Shown: positions 45,646-54,925, counted from the first letter of the stretch. The stretch is DNA of 64,000 bases from Sphingobacteriales bacterium (GCA_016699615.1 CP064984.1:1488001-1552000), one strand, 5' to 3'. Notes: generated by a model not told the origin, from the letters alone. Translations and numbers: made by a program.

Positions 45646-46161
45646 ATGAAAAAATTAACATTACTACTTTTTGTAGCAATAAGTATGATTGCTTGCTCAA
45701 AGAAAAACGAATCAAATTCAACTGTAAATGAAAAAAATCATCTTAGTTTTAAAATAGATGGTGTGTATTGGGAAGCTGATAAAGCAAGTGTATTTGGAAG
45801 TTATCATTTAACCGAAGAATTGGGTCCAAAAATTATTAATATATCTGGCGATAAAGGAAGTGGTGCTACTCAACAATCATTTATCATTAATTTGTACAAC
45901 ACAGATAAAGAAGGCACCTACACAGTAAATGTTCCAAACAATGGTACAGCTACGACAAATCAGAATATAGCTCAGTTTGCAAACCTCACAGAATCTAATT
46001 ATTTATGTGGAGGCATGTTACAAGGCAATCAACTTACAATCAATATTTCCAAAGTATCTCAAAAACCTCAAATTGTAGAAGCTACCTTTAGTGGAACGAT
46101 GCAGTGCGTTGAGGGAAATACAATAGCTATTACAGAAGGGAAAATAATTTATTACGAATAA
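45646..46161 (+). CDS. DUF6252-like lipoprotein
   Basis: A 171-residue lipoprotein (MIACSKK lipobox, Cys17). The mature part opens with HLSFKIDGVYWEADKASVFG, typical of Bacteroidota proteins with an fxaxIdGxxWxA start (DUF6252-like), and includes GTYTVNVPNN-type beta strands. Possibly a surface-exposed ligand-binding barrel. Function unknown. Confidence 0.55.
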   Translation: MKKLTLLLFVAISMIACSKKNESNSTVNEKNHLSFKIDGVYWEADKASVFGSYHLTEELGPKIINISGDKGSGATQQSFIINLYNTDKEGTYTVNVPNNGTATTNQNIAQFANLTESNYLCGGMLQGNQLTINISKVSQKPQIVEATFSGTMQCVEGNTIAITEGKIIYYE

Positions 46162-46195
46162 TAATATACTATTAATAATCTTTAAATTTTAAACT

Positions 46196-46783
46196 ATGAA
46201 AAAATTACAGGCAATCATTTTAGGAGCAATCATTATTACATTAATCAGTTGTTCAAAAGAGACAACCAACAACAACACAACAACAGATAATCCTAATATC
46301 AATCATCGTGTTATAAATAAAACACTGAGTACTGCATTAGATAGTACTCGAGAAATGTTAGAAATTGATATAGACGATAATGATACATCAGATTATGCAA
46401 TACAAATGGAACTTCGTAGCCAATATAAATCTGTATCAATTGTCTGTATTCCACTTGGCAATTATACATTATCAACTGTTACTGATGGTGAATCACAAAA
46501 TATAGTAACTAAGCTTACTAATAATACTTTAATAAATGCAAGTGCTACTAATTGGAATCAACTTTCAGCATATGCATTTTATAGAACTGATATTACACCA
46601 ACTGTAAATCTTGGACATGCTGGTGCTGGCGATATATTGACAGGCGTTCAATTTGCAATAAATGGAAAGATGCATTTTGGTTGGATACTCGTAAATGTCT
46701 CAGCAAATATGAAAACAGTAACTGTAAAAGAAGTTGCTTATGACATAAGACCAAATACAACTATAAAAGCAGGCGAAAAATAA
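46196..46783 (+). CDS. YGWI-family lipoprotein, copy 3
   Basis: A 195-residue paralogue of 43498 and 45031. Lipobox LISCSKETT, then an Asn/Thr-rich spacer and the same INHRVINKTLST start. The C-terminal block KMHFGWILVNVSANMKTV keeps FGWI in place of YGWI, and EVAYDIRPNTTIKAGEK closes the protein. More divergent than copies 1 and 2 from each other. Confidence 0.65.
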   Translation: MKKLQAIILGAIIITLISCSKETTNNNTTTDNPNINHRVINKTLSTALDSTREMLEIDIDDNDTSDYAIQMELRSQYKSVSIVCIPLGNYTLSTVTDGESQNIVTKLTNNTLINASATNWNQLSAYAFYRTDITPTVNLGHAGAGDILTGVQFAINGKMHFGWILVNVSANMKTVTVKEVAYDIRPNTTIKAGEK

Positions 46784-46809
46784 TTCATTCAATACAAAAA
46801 GTAAAACAC

Positions 46810-47217
46810 ATGAAATCAATTCTCATTATTACAATGACATTGCTCATTGGATTAAATTGCTACGCACAAAATCCAGTTGGCAAATGGAAAAAAATATCAG
46901 TTGTTTCTTCTTATAAAGGTGAAACTTTCGATTCTCACAAAGCATTGCTTACACAACGACCTTGTGCTGCAAAAATTATCTATAAAATTAATGCCGATGG
47001 CACTTACAGATTAGATGCATCAGGCAGTGGTTGCGATGATAGCTACAAGAAAATACAAGAAAAACTTTGGAGTGAAACCAAATGGAAATTGGATGGCAAT
47101 AAGATGAATATTTATGTTATTGACCCAAGCTTAGGCGATATTTATACTGTTACTTTTTCTGGAAATAAAATGATATGGAAAAATGAATACGATGTCATTA
47201 CTTATCAAAAATTATAA
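46810..47217 (+). CDS. Secreted lipocalin-like protein
   Basis: A 135-residue protein with a signal peptide ending CYAQ (SPI-type; the Cys is not clearly in a lipobox). The mature start NPVGKWKKISVVSSYKGETF has the G-K-W start of lipocalin-like domains; GTYRLDASGSGCDD and TKWKLDGNKMNIYV continue the barrel pattern. Two conserved Cys may form a disulphide. Periplasmic or secreted; ligand unknown. Confidence 0.6.
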   Translation: MKSILIITMTLLIGLNCYAQNPVGKWKKISVVSSYKGETFDSHKALLTQRPCAAKIIYKINADGTYRLDASGSGCDDSYKKIQEKLWSETKWKLDGNKMNIYVIDPSLGDIYTVTFSGNKMIWKNEYDVITYQKL

Positions 47218-47238
47218 AAAAAAATAAAACCATAAATC

Positions 47239-48255
47239 ATGAAAAATCTATTTTATTTATTCTTAATCATTGGCGTTTATGCTTGTGACAAAGATTTAAA
47301 CTTACCAAAAATTATAGACAATCCAACAATTACAGTAAATGGCAAATACATTATTGCGCCTTGTGGAGACACAATTATACCAAAAGGAGTAAACTATGCT
47401 GTCTATAATTGGGGATGGGATACTTTGGAAAATCTTTTCCCAGAAATTGCAAAAACAGGAGCAAATACAGTGCGAATTGTATGGTATGCGAATAGTGATG
47501 GTATAGCGTATAATAATTTAGCATTTTTAGATTCTGCTTTATCTCGATGTATCCAACATAAAATGATTCCCATATTAGAATTACACGACCAAACATGTTT
47601 AGATAATAAAGATGCAATTATTGAAACATGTAATTGGTTCACACGAAGTGATGTAAAACCTATTTTAATTAAGCATAAAAAGTGGTTAATGTTAAATCCA
47701 GTAAATGAAGCTGGCAAAGTATTGTGGAACAACAACGATGAAATTAGATTTAGAACTATGTATGAAACCATCATTAATAATCTACGTTATGCTGGCTTAG
47801 ATATGCCATTAGTTTTAGATGCGTCAGATTGTGGACAGCATTTGTATATATGGAGAAATATCGGAGAAGAACTTCTAGGCAAGGATCCAAAAAACAACCT
47901 TATTTTTTCAGCGCATACTTATTGGTCATCTTATGCGCAAATATATGGTGGAAATGTTATTTCAATTCTAAATGATGCTGCCAACTGGAACATTCCTATA
48001 CTCTTAGGAGAAATTGCCAATAAGCAAGATGACAATGAAGGTAACTGTACATTAAACTTAGATATACTTGTAACAATGCAAGTAGCAAATATTAATAATA
48101 TTGGATACTTAGCATGGATTTGGACACATGACAATTGTTATGAAAGACAGATGACCACCAATGGCAACTTTAATACACTTACTGATTACGGAAATACAAT
48201 AGTAAATACACCTAGTATGGGAATAAAATTTGCCAAAAAACCAAGTTGTTGGTAG
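47239..48255 (+). CDS. GH5-like glycoside hydrolase lipoprotein, copy 1
   Basis: A 338-residue lipoprotein (GVYACDKD lipobox) with a (beta/alpha)8 glycosidase domain of the GH5 (cellulase/mannanase) type. Conserved elements: KGVNYAVYNWGWDTLENLFP, GANTVRIVWYAN, ILELHDQTC, the acid/base Glu in LNPVNEAG, AHTYWSS, and the nucleophile Glu in ILLGEIANKQ, then LAWIWTHDNC. It probably hydrolyses a beta-linked mannan or glucan at the cell surface. Tandem duplicate of the gene at 48305 (high identity). Confidence 0.85.
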   Translation: MKNLFYLFLIIGVYACDKDLNLPKIIDNPTITVNGKYIIAPCGDTIIPKGVNYAVYNWGWDTLENLFPEIAKTGANTVRIVWYANSDGIAYNNLAFLDSALSRCIQHKMIPILELHDQTCLDNKDAIIETCNWFTRSDVKPILIKHKKWLMLNPVNEAGKVLWNNNDEIRFRTMYETIINNLRYAGLDMPLVLDASDCGQHLYIWRNIGEELLGKDPKNNLIFSAHTYWSSYAQIYGGNVISILNDAANWNIPILLGEIANKQDDNEGNCTLNLDILVTMQVANINNIGYLAWIWTHDNCYERQMTTNGNFNTLTDYGNTIVNTPSMGIKFAKKPSCW

Positions 48256-48304
48256 ATATGATACAATCTCTAAATAAAATATCTATAAATCAAAAACAGA
48301 AGCC

Positions 48305-49327
48305 ATGAAAAATCTATTTTATTATTTAATCCTAATGGTAGGTCTTTATTCTTGCATTCCTACTGGCGGTGGTACACCAACACCTATCATAAACAATCCA
48401 ACAATTACAGTAAAAGGTAAACACATTATTGCACCTTGTGGTGATACAATTATTCCAAAAGGAGTTAACTATGCCGTTTACGGTTGGGGCTGGAATGCTT
48501 CAGAAAATCTATTTCCTGAAATAGCAAAGTCTGGTGCCAATACAGTGCGCATTGTATGGTATGCCAATAACAATGCACCTATATATAGCAATCTAGCCTT
48601 ATTAGATTCTGCATTGTCTCGTTGTATCCAAAATAAAATGATACCTATCTTAGAACTACACGACCAAACTTGTTCTAATAATACAGCAGCTATTATTACT
48701 ACTTGCAATTGGTTCACACAAGCTAACGTAAAAGCAATTTTATTAAAACACAAAAAGTGGTTAATGATAAATCCTGTGAACGAAGCGGGCTATGTGAAAT
48801 GGTATAACAACGATGAAAATAGATTTAAAACAATGTATGAAACCATCATTAATAATCTTCGTAATGCTGGTTTAGATATGCCATTAGTGTTAGATGCTTC
48901 AGATTGCGGACAACATATCAGTTTATGGAAAAATATTGGTGCAAGTTTACAGAATACAGACCCAAAACACAACCTAATATTTTCAGCACATACTTATTGG
49001 TCTGCCTATGCACCAACGGCATCTGCTATTACTACACTTTTAAACGATGCTGCTACTTGGAATATTCCTATTATGTTAGGTGAAATTTCCAATAGACAAG
49101 ATGACAATGCAGGCAGCTGTACTTTAAACTTAGATATAGCAACAACTATGCAAGCTGCACATACGAATGGTATTGGATACTTAGCTTGGATTTGGATACA
49201 AGACAATTGTGGAGCAAGACAAATGACCACCAATGGCAATTATAATACGCTTACAGCATACGGAAATACAATAGTAAATACGGCTAATACAGGAATAAAG
49301 TTTGCCAAAAAACCAAAATGCTGGTAA
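48305..49327 (+). CDS. GH5-like glycoside hydrolase lipoprotein, copy 2
   Basis: A 340-residue paralogue of the gene at 47239. It keeps both catalytic glutamates (INPVNEAG, MLGEISNRQ) and the RIVWYANN and AHTYWSAYAP blocks, with a different, Thr/Pro-rich spacer after the lipobox (YSCIPTGGGTPTP). Both copies end in the same FAKKPxCW tail. The two probably attack related polysaccharides, or variants of one. Confidence 0.85.
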   Translation: MKNLFYYLILMVGLYSCIPTGGGTPTPIINNPTITVKGKHIIAPCGDTIIPKGVNYAVYGWGWNASENLFPEIAKSGANTVRIVWYANNNAPIYSNLALLDSALSRCIQNKMIPILELHDQTCSNNTAAIITTCNWFTQANVKAILLKHKKWLMINPVNEAGYVKWYNNDENRFKTMYETIINNLRNAGLDMPLVLDASDCGQHISLWKNIGASLQNTDPKHNLIFSAHTYWSAYAPTASAITTLLNDAATWNIPIMLGEISNRQDDNAGSCTLNLDIATTMQAAHTNGIGYLAWIWIQDNCGARQMTTNGNYNTLTAYGNTIVNTANTGIKFAKKPKCW

Positions 49328-49362
49328 TTTATTTTTAATAAAAAATGTAAAACTATAAAACT

Positions 49363-50454
49363 ATGAAAAACTTAAAATTAATAACGCTAATGCTATGCAT
49401 AATAATAGCTACAGCATGCAAAAAAGAAAAAGATTCAGCAACAGATTATAGTATTGAAGCAGGAGGGGGAGGAAGTTACATTTTAAGGCAGGACCATACA
49501 CTTTGGGCTTGTGGTTACAACCGTGAAGGACAATTAGGAGATGGAACCTATACTAATAAAAATAAACTTATAAAGATTACAGGTAATGTGAAAGCTATAA
49601 GTAGCTCAACCCAAATACTTGTATTAAAAACAGACAATACACTCTGGGCTTGTGGTAATAATACTTATGGACAACTCGGCGATGGCACAAATATTAATAG
49701 CAATCAACTTATAAAAATTACTGATAATGTGAAAGCAATAGATGCAGGTTTAAACCACTCTTTAATATTAAAAACAGACAATACACTCTGGGCTTGTGGT
49801 AATAATACTTATGGACAACTCGGCGATAGTACAAACACCAATAGTAAACAACTCATAAAAATTACAGAGAATGTAAAAGCAATGTGTAGTAGAGGTGAAC
49901 ACACTTTAGTATTAAAAATAGACAATACACTCTGGGCTTGTGGTAATAATGCTTATGGACAACTCGGCGATGGAACAAACACTAATAGCAATCAACTTAT
50001 AAAAATTACTGATAATGTGAAAGCAATAGATGCAGGTTTAAACCACTCTTTATTATTAAAAACAGACAATACACTTTGGGCTTGCGGTGAAAATAAATTT
50101 GGACAATTAGGCGATGGAACAAACACTAATAGCAACCAACTCATAAAAATTATAGAAAATGTAAAAGCGATGAATGCTGGTATATACCACACTTTAGTAT
50201 TAAAAACAGACAATACACTTTGGGCTTGCGGTTATAATGCTGAAGGAGAACTCGGCGATGAGACAAACATCAATAGGAATCAACTCACAAAAATTACAGA
50301 GGATGCAAAAACAATGAGTGCTGGATTTGATTTTACTTTAGTATTAAAAAATGATAATACACTTTGGAGTTGTGGTAATAATGCTTATGGACAACTCGGC
50401 GACGGAACATTAACAAATAGAAATACACTAACACCAATGCATATACCTTGGTAA
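49363..50454 (+). CDS. RCC1-repeat lipoprotein, copy 1
   Basis: A 363-residue lipoprotein (IATACKKEKDSATD) whose mature part is about seven RCC1-type repeats of 48 residues (144 bases), each with NTLWACGNNxYGQLGDGTN, LIKITDNVKAI and HSLVLKTD. Such repeats form a seven-bladed beta-propeller, so this is probably a ligand-binding surface protein. Adjacent blades are nearly identical at the nucleotide level (units starting near 49641, 49785 and 49929 are exactly 144 bases apart), so blade number could change by recombination. Confidence 0.85.
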   Translation: MKNLKLITLMLCIIIATACKKEKDSATDYSIEAGGGGSYILRQDHTLWACGYNREGQLGDGTYTNKNKLIKITGNVKAISSSTQILVLKTDNTLWACGNNTYGQLGDGTNINSNQLIKITDNVKAIDAGLNHSLILKTDNTLWACGNNTYGQLGDSTNTNSKQLIKITENVKAMCSRGEHTLVLKIDNTLWACGNNAYGQLGDGTNTNSNQLIKITDNVKAIDAGLNHSLLLKTDNTLWACGENKFGQLGDGTNTNSNQLIKIIENVKAMNAGIYHTLVLKTDNTLWACGYNAEGELGDETNINRNQLTKITEDAKTMSAGFDFTLVLKNDNTLWSCGNNAYGQLGDGTLTNRNTLTPMHIPW

Positions 50455-50590
50455 TTTTTTTAGGAAAAGTAAAAACAAGATTTAATAAAAACATCTATTA
50501 ACAAAAACTATAAAACTATGAAAAACTTAAAATTAATAACGCTAATGCTATGCATAATAATAGCTACAGCATGCAAAAAAGAAAAAAATA
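50450..50590 (+). repeat. Duplicated intergenic plus signal-peptide segment (copy A)
   Basis: The stretch from the stop of RCC1 copy 1 to the lipobox of copy 2 matches 51614-51754 with about three differences in nearly 140 bases. It covers the 63-base intergenic region, the leader and the signal-peptide codons. The pair marks the ends of an about 1,164-base tandem duplication. Confidence 0.8.
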
Positions 50591-51618
50591 TTGCAAGCTC
50601 AGATTACAGCATAGATGCAACAGCAAGTAATACCTATATCTTAAGACCAGACCATACACTTTGGGGTTGTGGCAGAGGTAGCTATGGTATATTAGGTGAT
50701 AGCACTATTTCGAAAAGCACAACCTTAGTAAAAATTATGGAAAACGTAATAGCCACCAGTTGTTTTGGAGGACATATATTAGTTATTAAATCAGACAATA
50801 CACTTTGGACTTGCGGTTATAATACTAATGGACAACTCGGTGATGGCAGTATCACGAATAGAAATATTTTCAAAAAAATAGCTGATAATGTGAAAGCCAT
50901 TAGTGCTGGTGGAAATCACTCTTTAGTATTAAAAACAGATAATACACTTTGGGCTTGTGGTAATAATAACTATGGACAACTCGGTGACAATACAAATAAT
51001 GACAGATACGAACTTATAAAAATAGCAGAGAATGTAAAAGCAATGAACGCTGGTTTTGAAAATACTTTTGTACTTAAGACAGACAATACGCTTTGGGCAT
51101 GTGGCAGAAATAATTATGGGCAATACGGCAATGGCACTGATATAGATAGTAATCAATTAGTAAAAATTGCAGATAATATAAAAACAATGAGTGCAGGAAC
51201 ACATCATACTTTAGTGCTGAAAAATGACAATTCTCTCTGGGCTTGTGGTAATAACAGTTCTGGTCAACTTGGCGATAGCACAAAAATAGAAAAAACTCGA
51301 TTAATTGAAATTGCAACAAATGTAAAATCTGCAAGTGCAGGCGGCTTCTATTCATTAGTAATAAAAAATGATAATACCTTATGGGGATGTGGTAGTAATT
51401 TTATTGGTGAACTTGGCGATGGTACTGGAATTGATAAGATAGTTTTGACAAAAATTACAGATAATGTTAAGTTGGTAAGTGCTAAATGGCAACATAGTGT
51501 AATACTAAAAACAGATAATACAATTTTAGCATCTGGAGTAAATGCACTTTTCGGGCAACTTGGCGATGGTACTACTATAGATAAAAAAACCTTTACACCA
51601 ATGTATATACCTTGGTAA
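50518..51618 (+). CDS. RCC1-repeat lipoprotein, copy 2
   Basis: A 366-residue lipoprotein with the same signal peptide as copies 1 and 3 (MKNLKLITLMLCIIIATACK). About seven RCC1 blades follow, more varied than in copy 1: HTLWGCGRGSYGILGDST, NTLWTCGYNTNGQLGDGS, then a non-standard last blade (NTILASGVNALFGQLGDGTT). The ending PMYIPW is shared by copies 2 and 3. Confidence 0.85.
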   Translation: MKNLKLITLMLCIIIATACKKEKNIASSDYSIDATASNTYILRPDHTLWGCGRGSYGILGDSTISKSTTLVKIMENVIATSCFGGHILVIKSDNTLWTCGYNTNGQLGDGSITNRNIFKKIADNVKAISAGGNHSLVLKTDNTLWACGNNNYGQLGDNTNNDRYELIKIAENVKAMNAGFENTFVLKTDNTLWACGRNNYGQYGNGTDIDSNQLVKIADNIKTMSAGTHHTLVLKNDNSLWACGNNSSGQLGDSTKIEKTRLIEIATNVKSASAGGFYSLVIKNDNTLWGCGSNFIGELGDGTGIDKIVLTKITDNVKLVSAKWQHSVILKTDNTILASGVNALFGQLGDGTTIDKKTFTPMYIPW

Positions 51619-51754
51619 TTTTTTTAGGAAAAGTAAAAACAAGATTTATTAAAAACATCTATTAACAAAAACTATAAAACTATGAAAAACTTAAAATTAA
51701 TAACACTAATGCTATGCATAATACTAGCTACAGCATGCAAAAAAGAAAAAAACA
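51614..51754 (+). repeat. Duplicated intergenic plus signal-peptide segment (copy B)
   Basis: Counterpart of 50450-50590: same sequence with about three substitutions, including the 5' untranslated leader and lipoprotein signal. Conservation beyond the coding start suggests that the promoter or translation signal was copied with the gene. Confidence 0.8.
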
Positions 51755-52776
51755 CAACTAAAATTGTAGCAATTGCAACTGGGTTTGAATACTCTTTAGT
51801 ACTAAGAGCAGATAATACACTTTGGGCTTGTGGCAATAATTCTGCAGGACAACTGGGTGATGGTACTAATACTCATAAAAATCAACTTATAAAAATTACA
51901 GACAATGTAAAAGCAATAAGCGCTAAATCTAGTCACACCTTACTACTAAAAAAGGATAATACGCTTTGGGCTTGTGGTTCTAATGCTTATGGACAATTAG
52001 GTGATAGCACTACAACCAATAGAAATACCTTAGTAAAAATAGCCGATAATGTAAGTGCAATCAATGCCGGAATATTTCATAGTTTAGTCTTAAAAACAGA
52101 TAATACACTTTGGGCTTGTGGAGATAATGATTATGGACAATTGGGTGATGGCTCCAATACAGATAGAAATCAACTCAAAAAAATTACAGACAATGTAAAA
52201 GAAATAAGTGCAGGAGGATATTATAGCTTAGTATTAAAAATGGACAATACACTTTGGGCTTGTGGTTCTAATGCTGGTGGTGAATTAGGCGATGGCACTA
52301 TTACAGATAAAAATACTTTGGTAAAAATAGCCGATAATGTAAGCACAATGAGCGCTGGAACATCTCATACTTTAGTACTGAAAAATGACCATACACTTTG
52401 GGCTTGTGGTTCTAATTTTTTTGGTCAACTAGGAAATGGGTCCTATGCAGATACAAATAGACTTACAAAAATTACTGAAAATGTAAAAGCAATGAATGCT
52501 GGCTATGATTATACTTTAGTTTTAAAAAACGACAATTCACTTTGGGTTTGTGGTTATAATAGTAGTGGACAATTAGGCGATGGTACTACTATAGAAAAAG
52601 TTATTTTAGTAAAAATTGCTAATAATGTAAGTACAATGAGTGCTGTAGGATTACACTGCTTAGTATTAAAAAATGACAATTCACTTTTTGCTTCTGGTAA
52701 TAATTATTATGGACAATTAGGAGATAGAACAACCACAGATAAATATACACTTACACCAATGTATATACCTTGGTAA
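51682..52776 (+). CDS. RCC1-repeat lipoprotein, copy 3
   Basis: A 364-residue lipoprotein, third of the tandem trio. The lipobox and KKEKN start match the others. Seven blades (NTLWACGNNSAGQLGDGTNT, NTLWACGDNDYGQLGDGS, HTLWACGSNFFGQLGNGS and others) and the PMYIPW end. Loop residues between blades are the most variable part, as in ligand-binding propellers. Followed by a strong terminator, which closes the island. Confidence 0.85.
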   Translation: MKNLKLITLMLCIILATACKKEKNTTKIVAIATGFEYSLVLRADNTLWACGNNSAGQLGDGTNTHKNQLIKITDNVKAISAKSSHTLLLKKDNTLWACGSNAYGQLGDSTTTNRNTLVKIADNVSAINAGIFHSLVLKTDNTLWACGDNDYGQLGDGSNTDRNQLKKITDNVKEISAGGYYSLVLKMDNTLWACGSNAGGELGDGTITDKNTLVKIADNVSTMSAGTSHTLVLKNDHTLWACGSNFFGQLGNGSYADTNRLTKITENVKAMNAGYDYTLVLKNDNSLWVCGYNSSGQLGDGTTIEKVILVKIANNVSTMSAVGLHCLVLKNDNSLFASGNNYYGQLGDRTTTDKYTLTPMYIPW

Positions 52777-52875
52777 TTTTTATAGGAAAAGACATCAACA
52801 ACAATAAAGAAGATGTTTTTGTACAATTACAGGTACAGTAATAAACACAAACAACTTCATTTTTTCATAGTTTTG

Positions 52876-52911
52876 GCTCAAAACATATTTATTTATGTTT
52901 TGAGCTTTTTT
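52876..52911 (+). terminator. Intrinsic terminator closing the lipoprotein island
   Basis: GCTCAAAACATA (52876-52887) and TATGTTTTGAGC (52894-52905) form a perfect 12-bp stem with a 6-base loop, then six T residues. The rest of the 297-base gap holds the promoter of the acyl-CoA dehydrogenase. Confidence 0.9.
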
Positions 52912-52997
52912 AGTTTATTAATAGATATTTCTAAGAATTGATAAATATATAGAAGTATATACATCAATACATAAAGCGTAATACTAAAATAATCAAA

Positions 52998-53035
52998 CAA
53001 ACGTTTGGATATTCAATGCATGCATTGTATTTTTG
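52998..53035 (+). promoter_or_regulatory. Promoter with embedded palindromes upstream of the acyl-CoA dehydrogenase
   Basis: TTTG at 53004-53007 and TATTTTTG at 53028-53035 match the Bacteroidota -33/-7 consensus with a 20-base spacer. The -33 box is the right half of the palindrome CAAACGTTTG (52998-53007), and the spacer holds the 14-base palindrome CAATGCATGCATTG (53014-53027). Sites such as CAAAC...GTTTG are used by TetR-type fatty-acid regulators (e.g. PsrA), so repression by promoter occlusion is likely. Confidence 0.6.
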
Positions 53036-53073
53036 TCTTATCTAAAGTATATTAATCTAAAAAACAAATTAAA

Positions 53074-54870
53074 ATGAGCGCAGGAGCAACAACAAAAAAC
53101 TTACTAAAAGGTGGAGAGTTTCTAGTAAAAGAAACAGACTTCAATGATGTGTTTACACCTCAAGATGTTTCTGAAGAGCAACAAGCAATCAGACAAGCAG
53201 CTGTAGATTTTCTAGATGCTGAAGTTTTAAAACATCCACATTTAGCCAATGAAGTAGATTTAGAATTAACTAAAACACTACTAGAAAAAATTGGAGAATT
53301 AGGACTTTTAGGCTTAGCTATTCCAGAAGAATATGGTGGCATGGGTCAAGATTATAATACAAATTCTATAGTAGTAGAAGCTATGGCAAAAGCACGTTCA
53401 TTTACACTTTCATGGGGTGCGCATGTTGGTATTGGTTCATTGCCAATCGTATATTTCGGAAACGAAGAACAAAAACAAAAATATCTACCAAAATTAGCAT
53501 CAGGAGAATTAAAAGCATGTTATTGTTTAACTGAGCCAGGAAGTGGTTCTGATGCATTAGGTGCAAAAACACGTGCAGACTTAAATGCAGAAGGCACTCA
53601 TTATATACTTAATGGACAAAAAATGTGGATCACAAATTCTGGTTTCGCAGATGTTTTCATCGTATTTGCACAAATAGATGGCGATAAATTCACAGGATTT
53701 ATTGTAGAAAAAGATATGCCAGGCTTATCATTAGGTGCCGAAGAAAAGAAAATGGGTATCAAAGGTTCTTCAACAAGATTAGTATTCTTAGAGAATGTAA
53801 AGGTTCCCAAAGAAAACTTATTAGGAGAAATAGGCAAAGGACATTTAATAGCATTCAATATCTTAAATATTGGACGTCATAAATTAGGAATTGGCTCAGT
53901 AGGTGGCGCAAAAGAAGTATTGGGACACGCAGCAAGATATGCAATGGAACGTCAACAATTTAAAACACCAATTGGAAAGTTTGGAGCTATTCAATATAAA
54001 ATTGCAGAAATGGCAATCCAAATATATGCATCAGAAAGTGCTTGTTATAGAGCAGGAGACTCGATTGATAATATGGAAAAAGAACTAATCAATCAAGGAA
54101 AACCATTTCAAGAAGCAATACTTGGTGCAGCAGATGAGTATTCAATCGAATGTGCTTTCTTAAAAGTACATGGCTCAGAAGTATTAGATTATTGCGTAGA
54201 CGAGGCAGTACAAGTACATGGTGGAATGGGCTTCTCAGAAGAAACTGATGTTTGTGGCGCATATAGAGATGCACGTATCAATAGAATATTTGAAGGTACT
54301 AACGAAATCAATAGACTATTAACTGTTGATATGCTGATAAGAAGAGCAATGGGCGGAAAAATTGACTTAATGACACCAGCAATGGCAATACAAAAAGAGT
54401 TGATGAGTGTTCCAGATTTCTCTTCAGATGATGATGAAAATATTTTATCAAATGAAATTAAAGCTGTAAAAAATGCTAAAAAAGCAGTATTACTAACAGC
54501 AGGTGCAGCAGTTCAGAAATTAATGCAAAAATTAAAACATGAACAAGAAATTTTAATGAATATTGCAGATATGATTTTAGAAGTATATGCAATGGAATCA
54601 TCGTTATTACGTCTACAAAAATCAATTGCAAAAAATGGCGAAGCAGCATGCGAATTAGAAATTGCTATTGTAAAAACATACATTAGTGATGCTATGGAGA
54701 AAATAAACATACATGGCAAACACGCATTGCAATCTTTTGCAGATGGTGATGAATTGAGAATTATGTTGATGGGATTAAAAAGATATACAAAATCTGATAT
54801 CTACAATACAAAAGTAGCAAGAAGAAAAATTGCAGATAAGGTATTAGAAGAAGGAAGATATTGTTTCTAA
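53074..54870 (+). CDS. Acyl-CoA dehydrogenase
   Basis: A 598-residue FAD-dependent acyl-CoA dehydrogenase of the long type with an extra C-terminal helical domain (about residues 430-598). The core has AIPEEYGGMGQDYNTNSIVV, CYCLTEPGSGSDALGAKTRA, KMWITNSGFADVF, IKGSSTRLVFLENVKVPKEN and VQVHGGMGFSEETDVCGAYR with ARINRIFEGTNEINR. It performs the first step of fatty-acid beta-oxidation. Preceded by a well-formed promoter and followed by a terminator, so monocistronic. Confidence 0.95.
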   Translation: MSAGATTKNLLKGGEFLVKETDFNDVFTPQDVSEEQQAIRQAAVDFLDAEVLKHPHLANEVDLELTKTLLEKIGELGLLGLAIPEEYGGMGQDYNTNSIVVEAMAKARSFTLSWGAHVGIGSLPIVYFGNEEQKQKYLPKLASGELKACYCLTEPGSGSDALGAKTRADLNAEGTHYILNGQKMWITNSGFADVFIVFAQIDGDKFTGFIVEKDMPGLSLGAEEKKMGIKGSSTRLVFLENVKVPKENLLGEIGKGHLIAFNILNIGRHKLGIGSVGGAKEVLGHAARYAMERQQFKTPIGKFGAIQYKIAEMAIQIYASESACYRAGDSIDNMEKELINQGKPFQEAILGAADEYSIECAFLKVHGSEVLDYCVDEAVQVHGGMGFSEETDVCGAYRDARINRIFEGTNEINRLLTVDMLIRRAMGGKIDLMTPAMAIQKELMSVPDFSSDDDENILSNEIKAVKNAKKAVLLTAGAAVQKLMQKLKHEQEILMNIADMILEVYAMESSLLRLQKSIAKNGEAACELEIAIVKTYISDAMEKINIHGKHALQSFADGDELRIMLMGLKRYTKSDIYNTKVARRKIADKVLEEGRYCF

Positions 54871-54895
54871 AAAAGAATAAGTTTACTTTTATTTT

Positions 54896-54925
54896 AAAGG
54901 CTACCAACTCAGGTAGCCTTTATAT
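54896..54925. terminator. Bidirectional terminator between convergent genes
   Basis: AAAGGCTACC (54896-54905) and GGTAGCCTTT (54912-54921) form a perfect 10-bp stem with a 6-base loop. It lies between the convergent acyl-CoA dehydrogenase and glycosyltransferase genes. The T-tract is weak on the plus side (TTTATATTTATA). Confidence 0.7.

Noticed and set aside
49641..50454. A CRISPR array, because of regularly spaced identical stretches.
   Set aside because: The 144-base periodicity is coding, in frame, and spells RCC1 blades; no CRISPR arrays are seen in the window.
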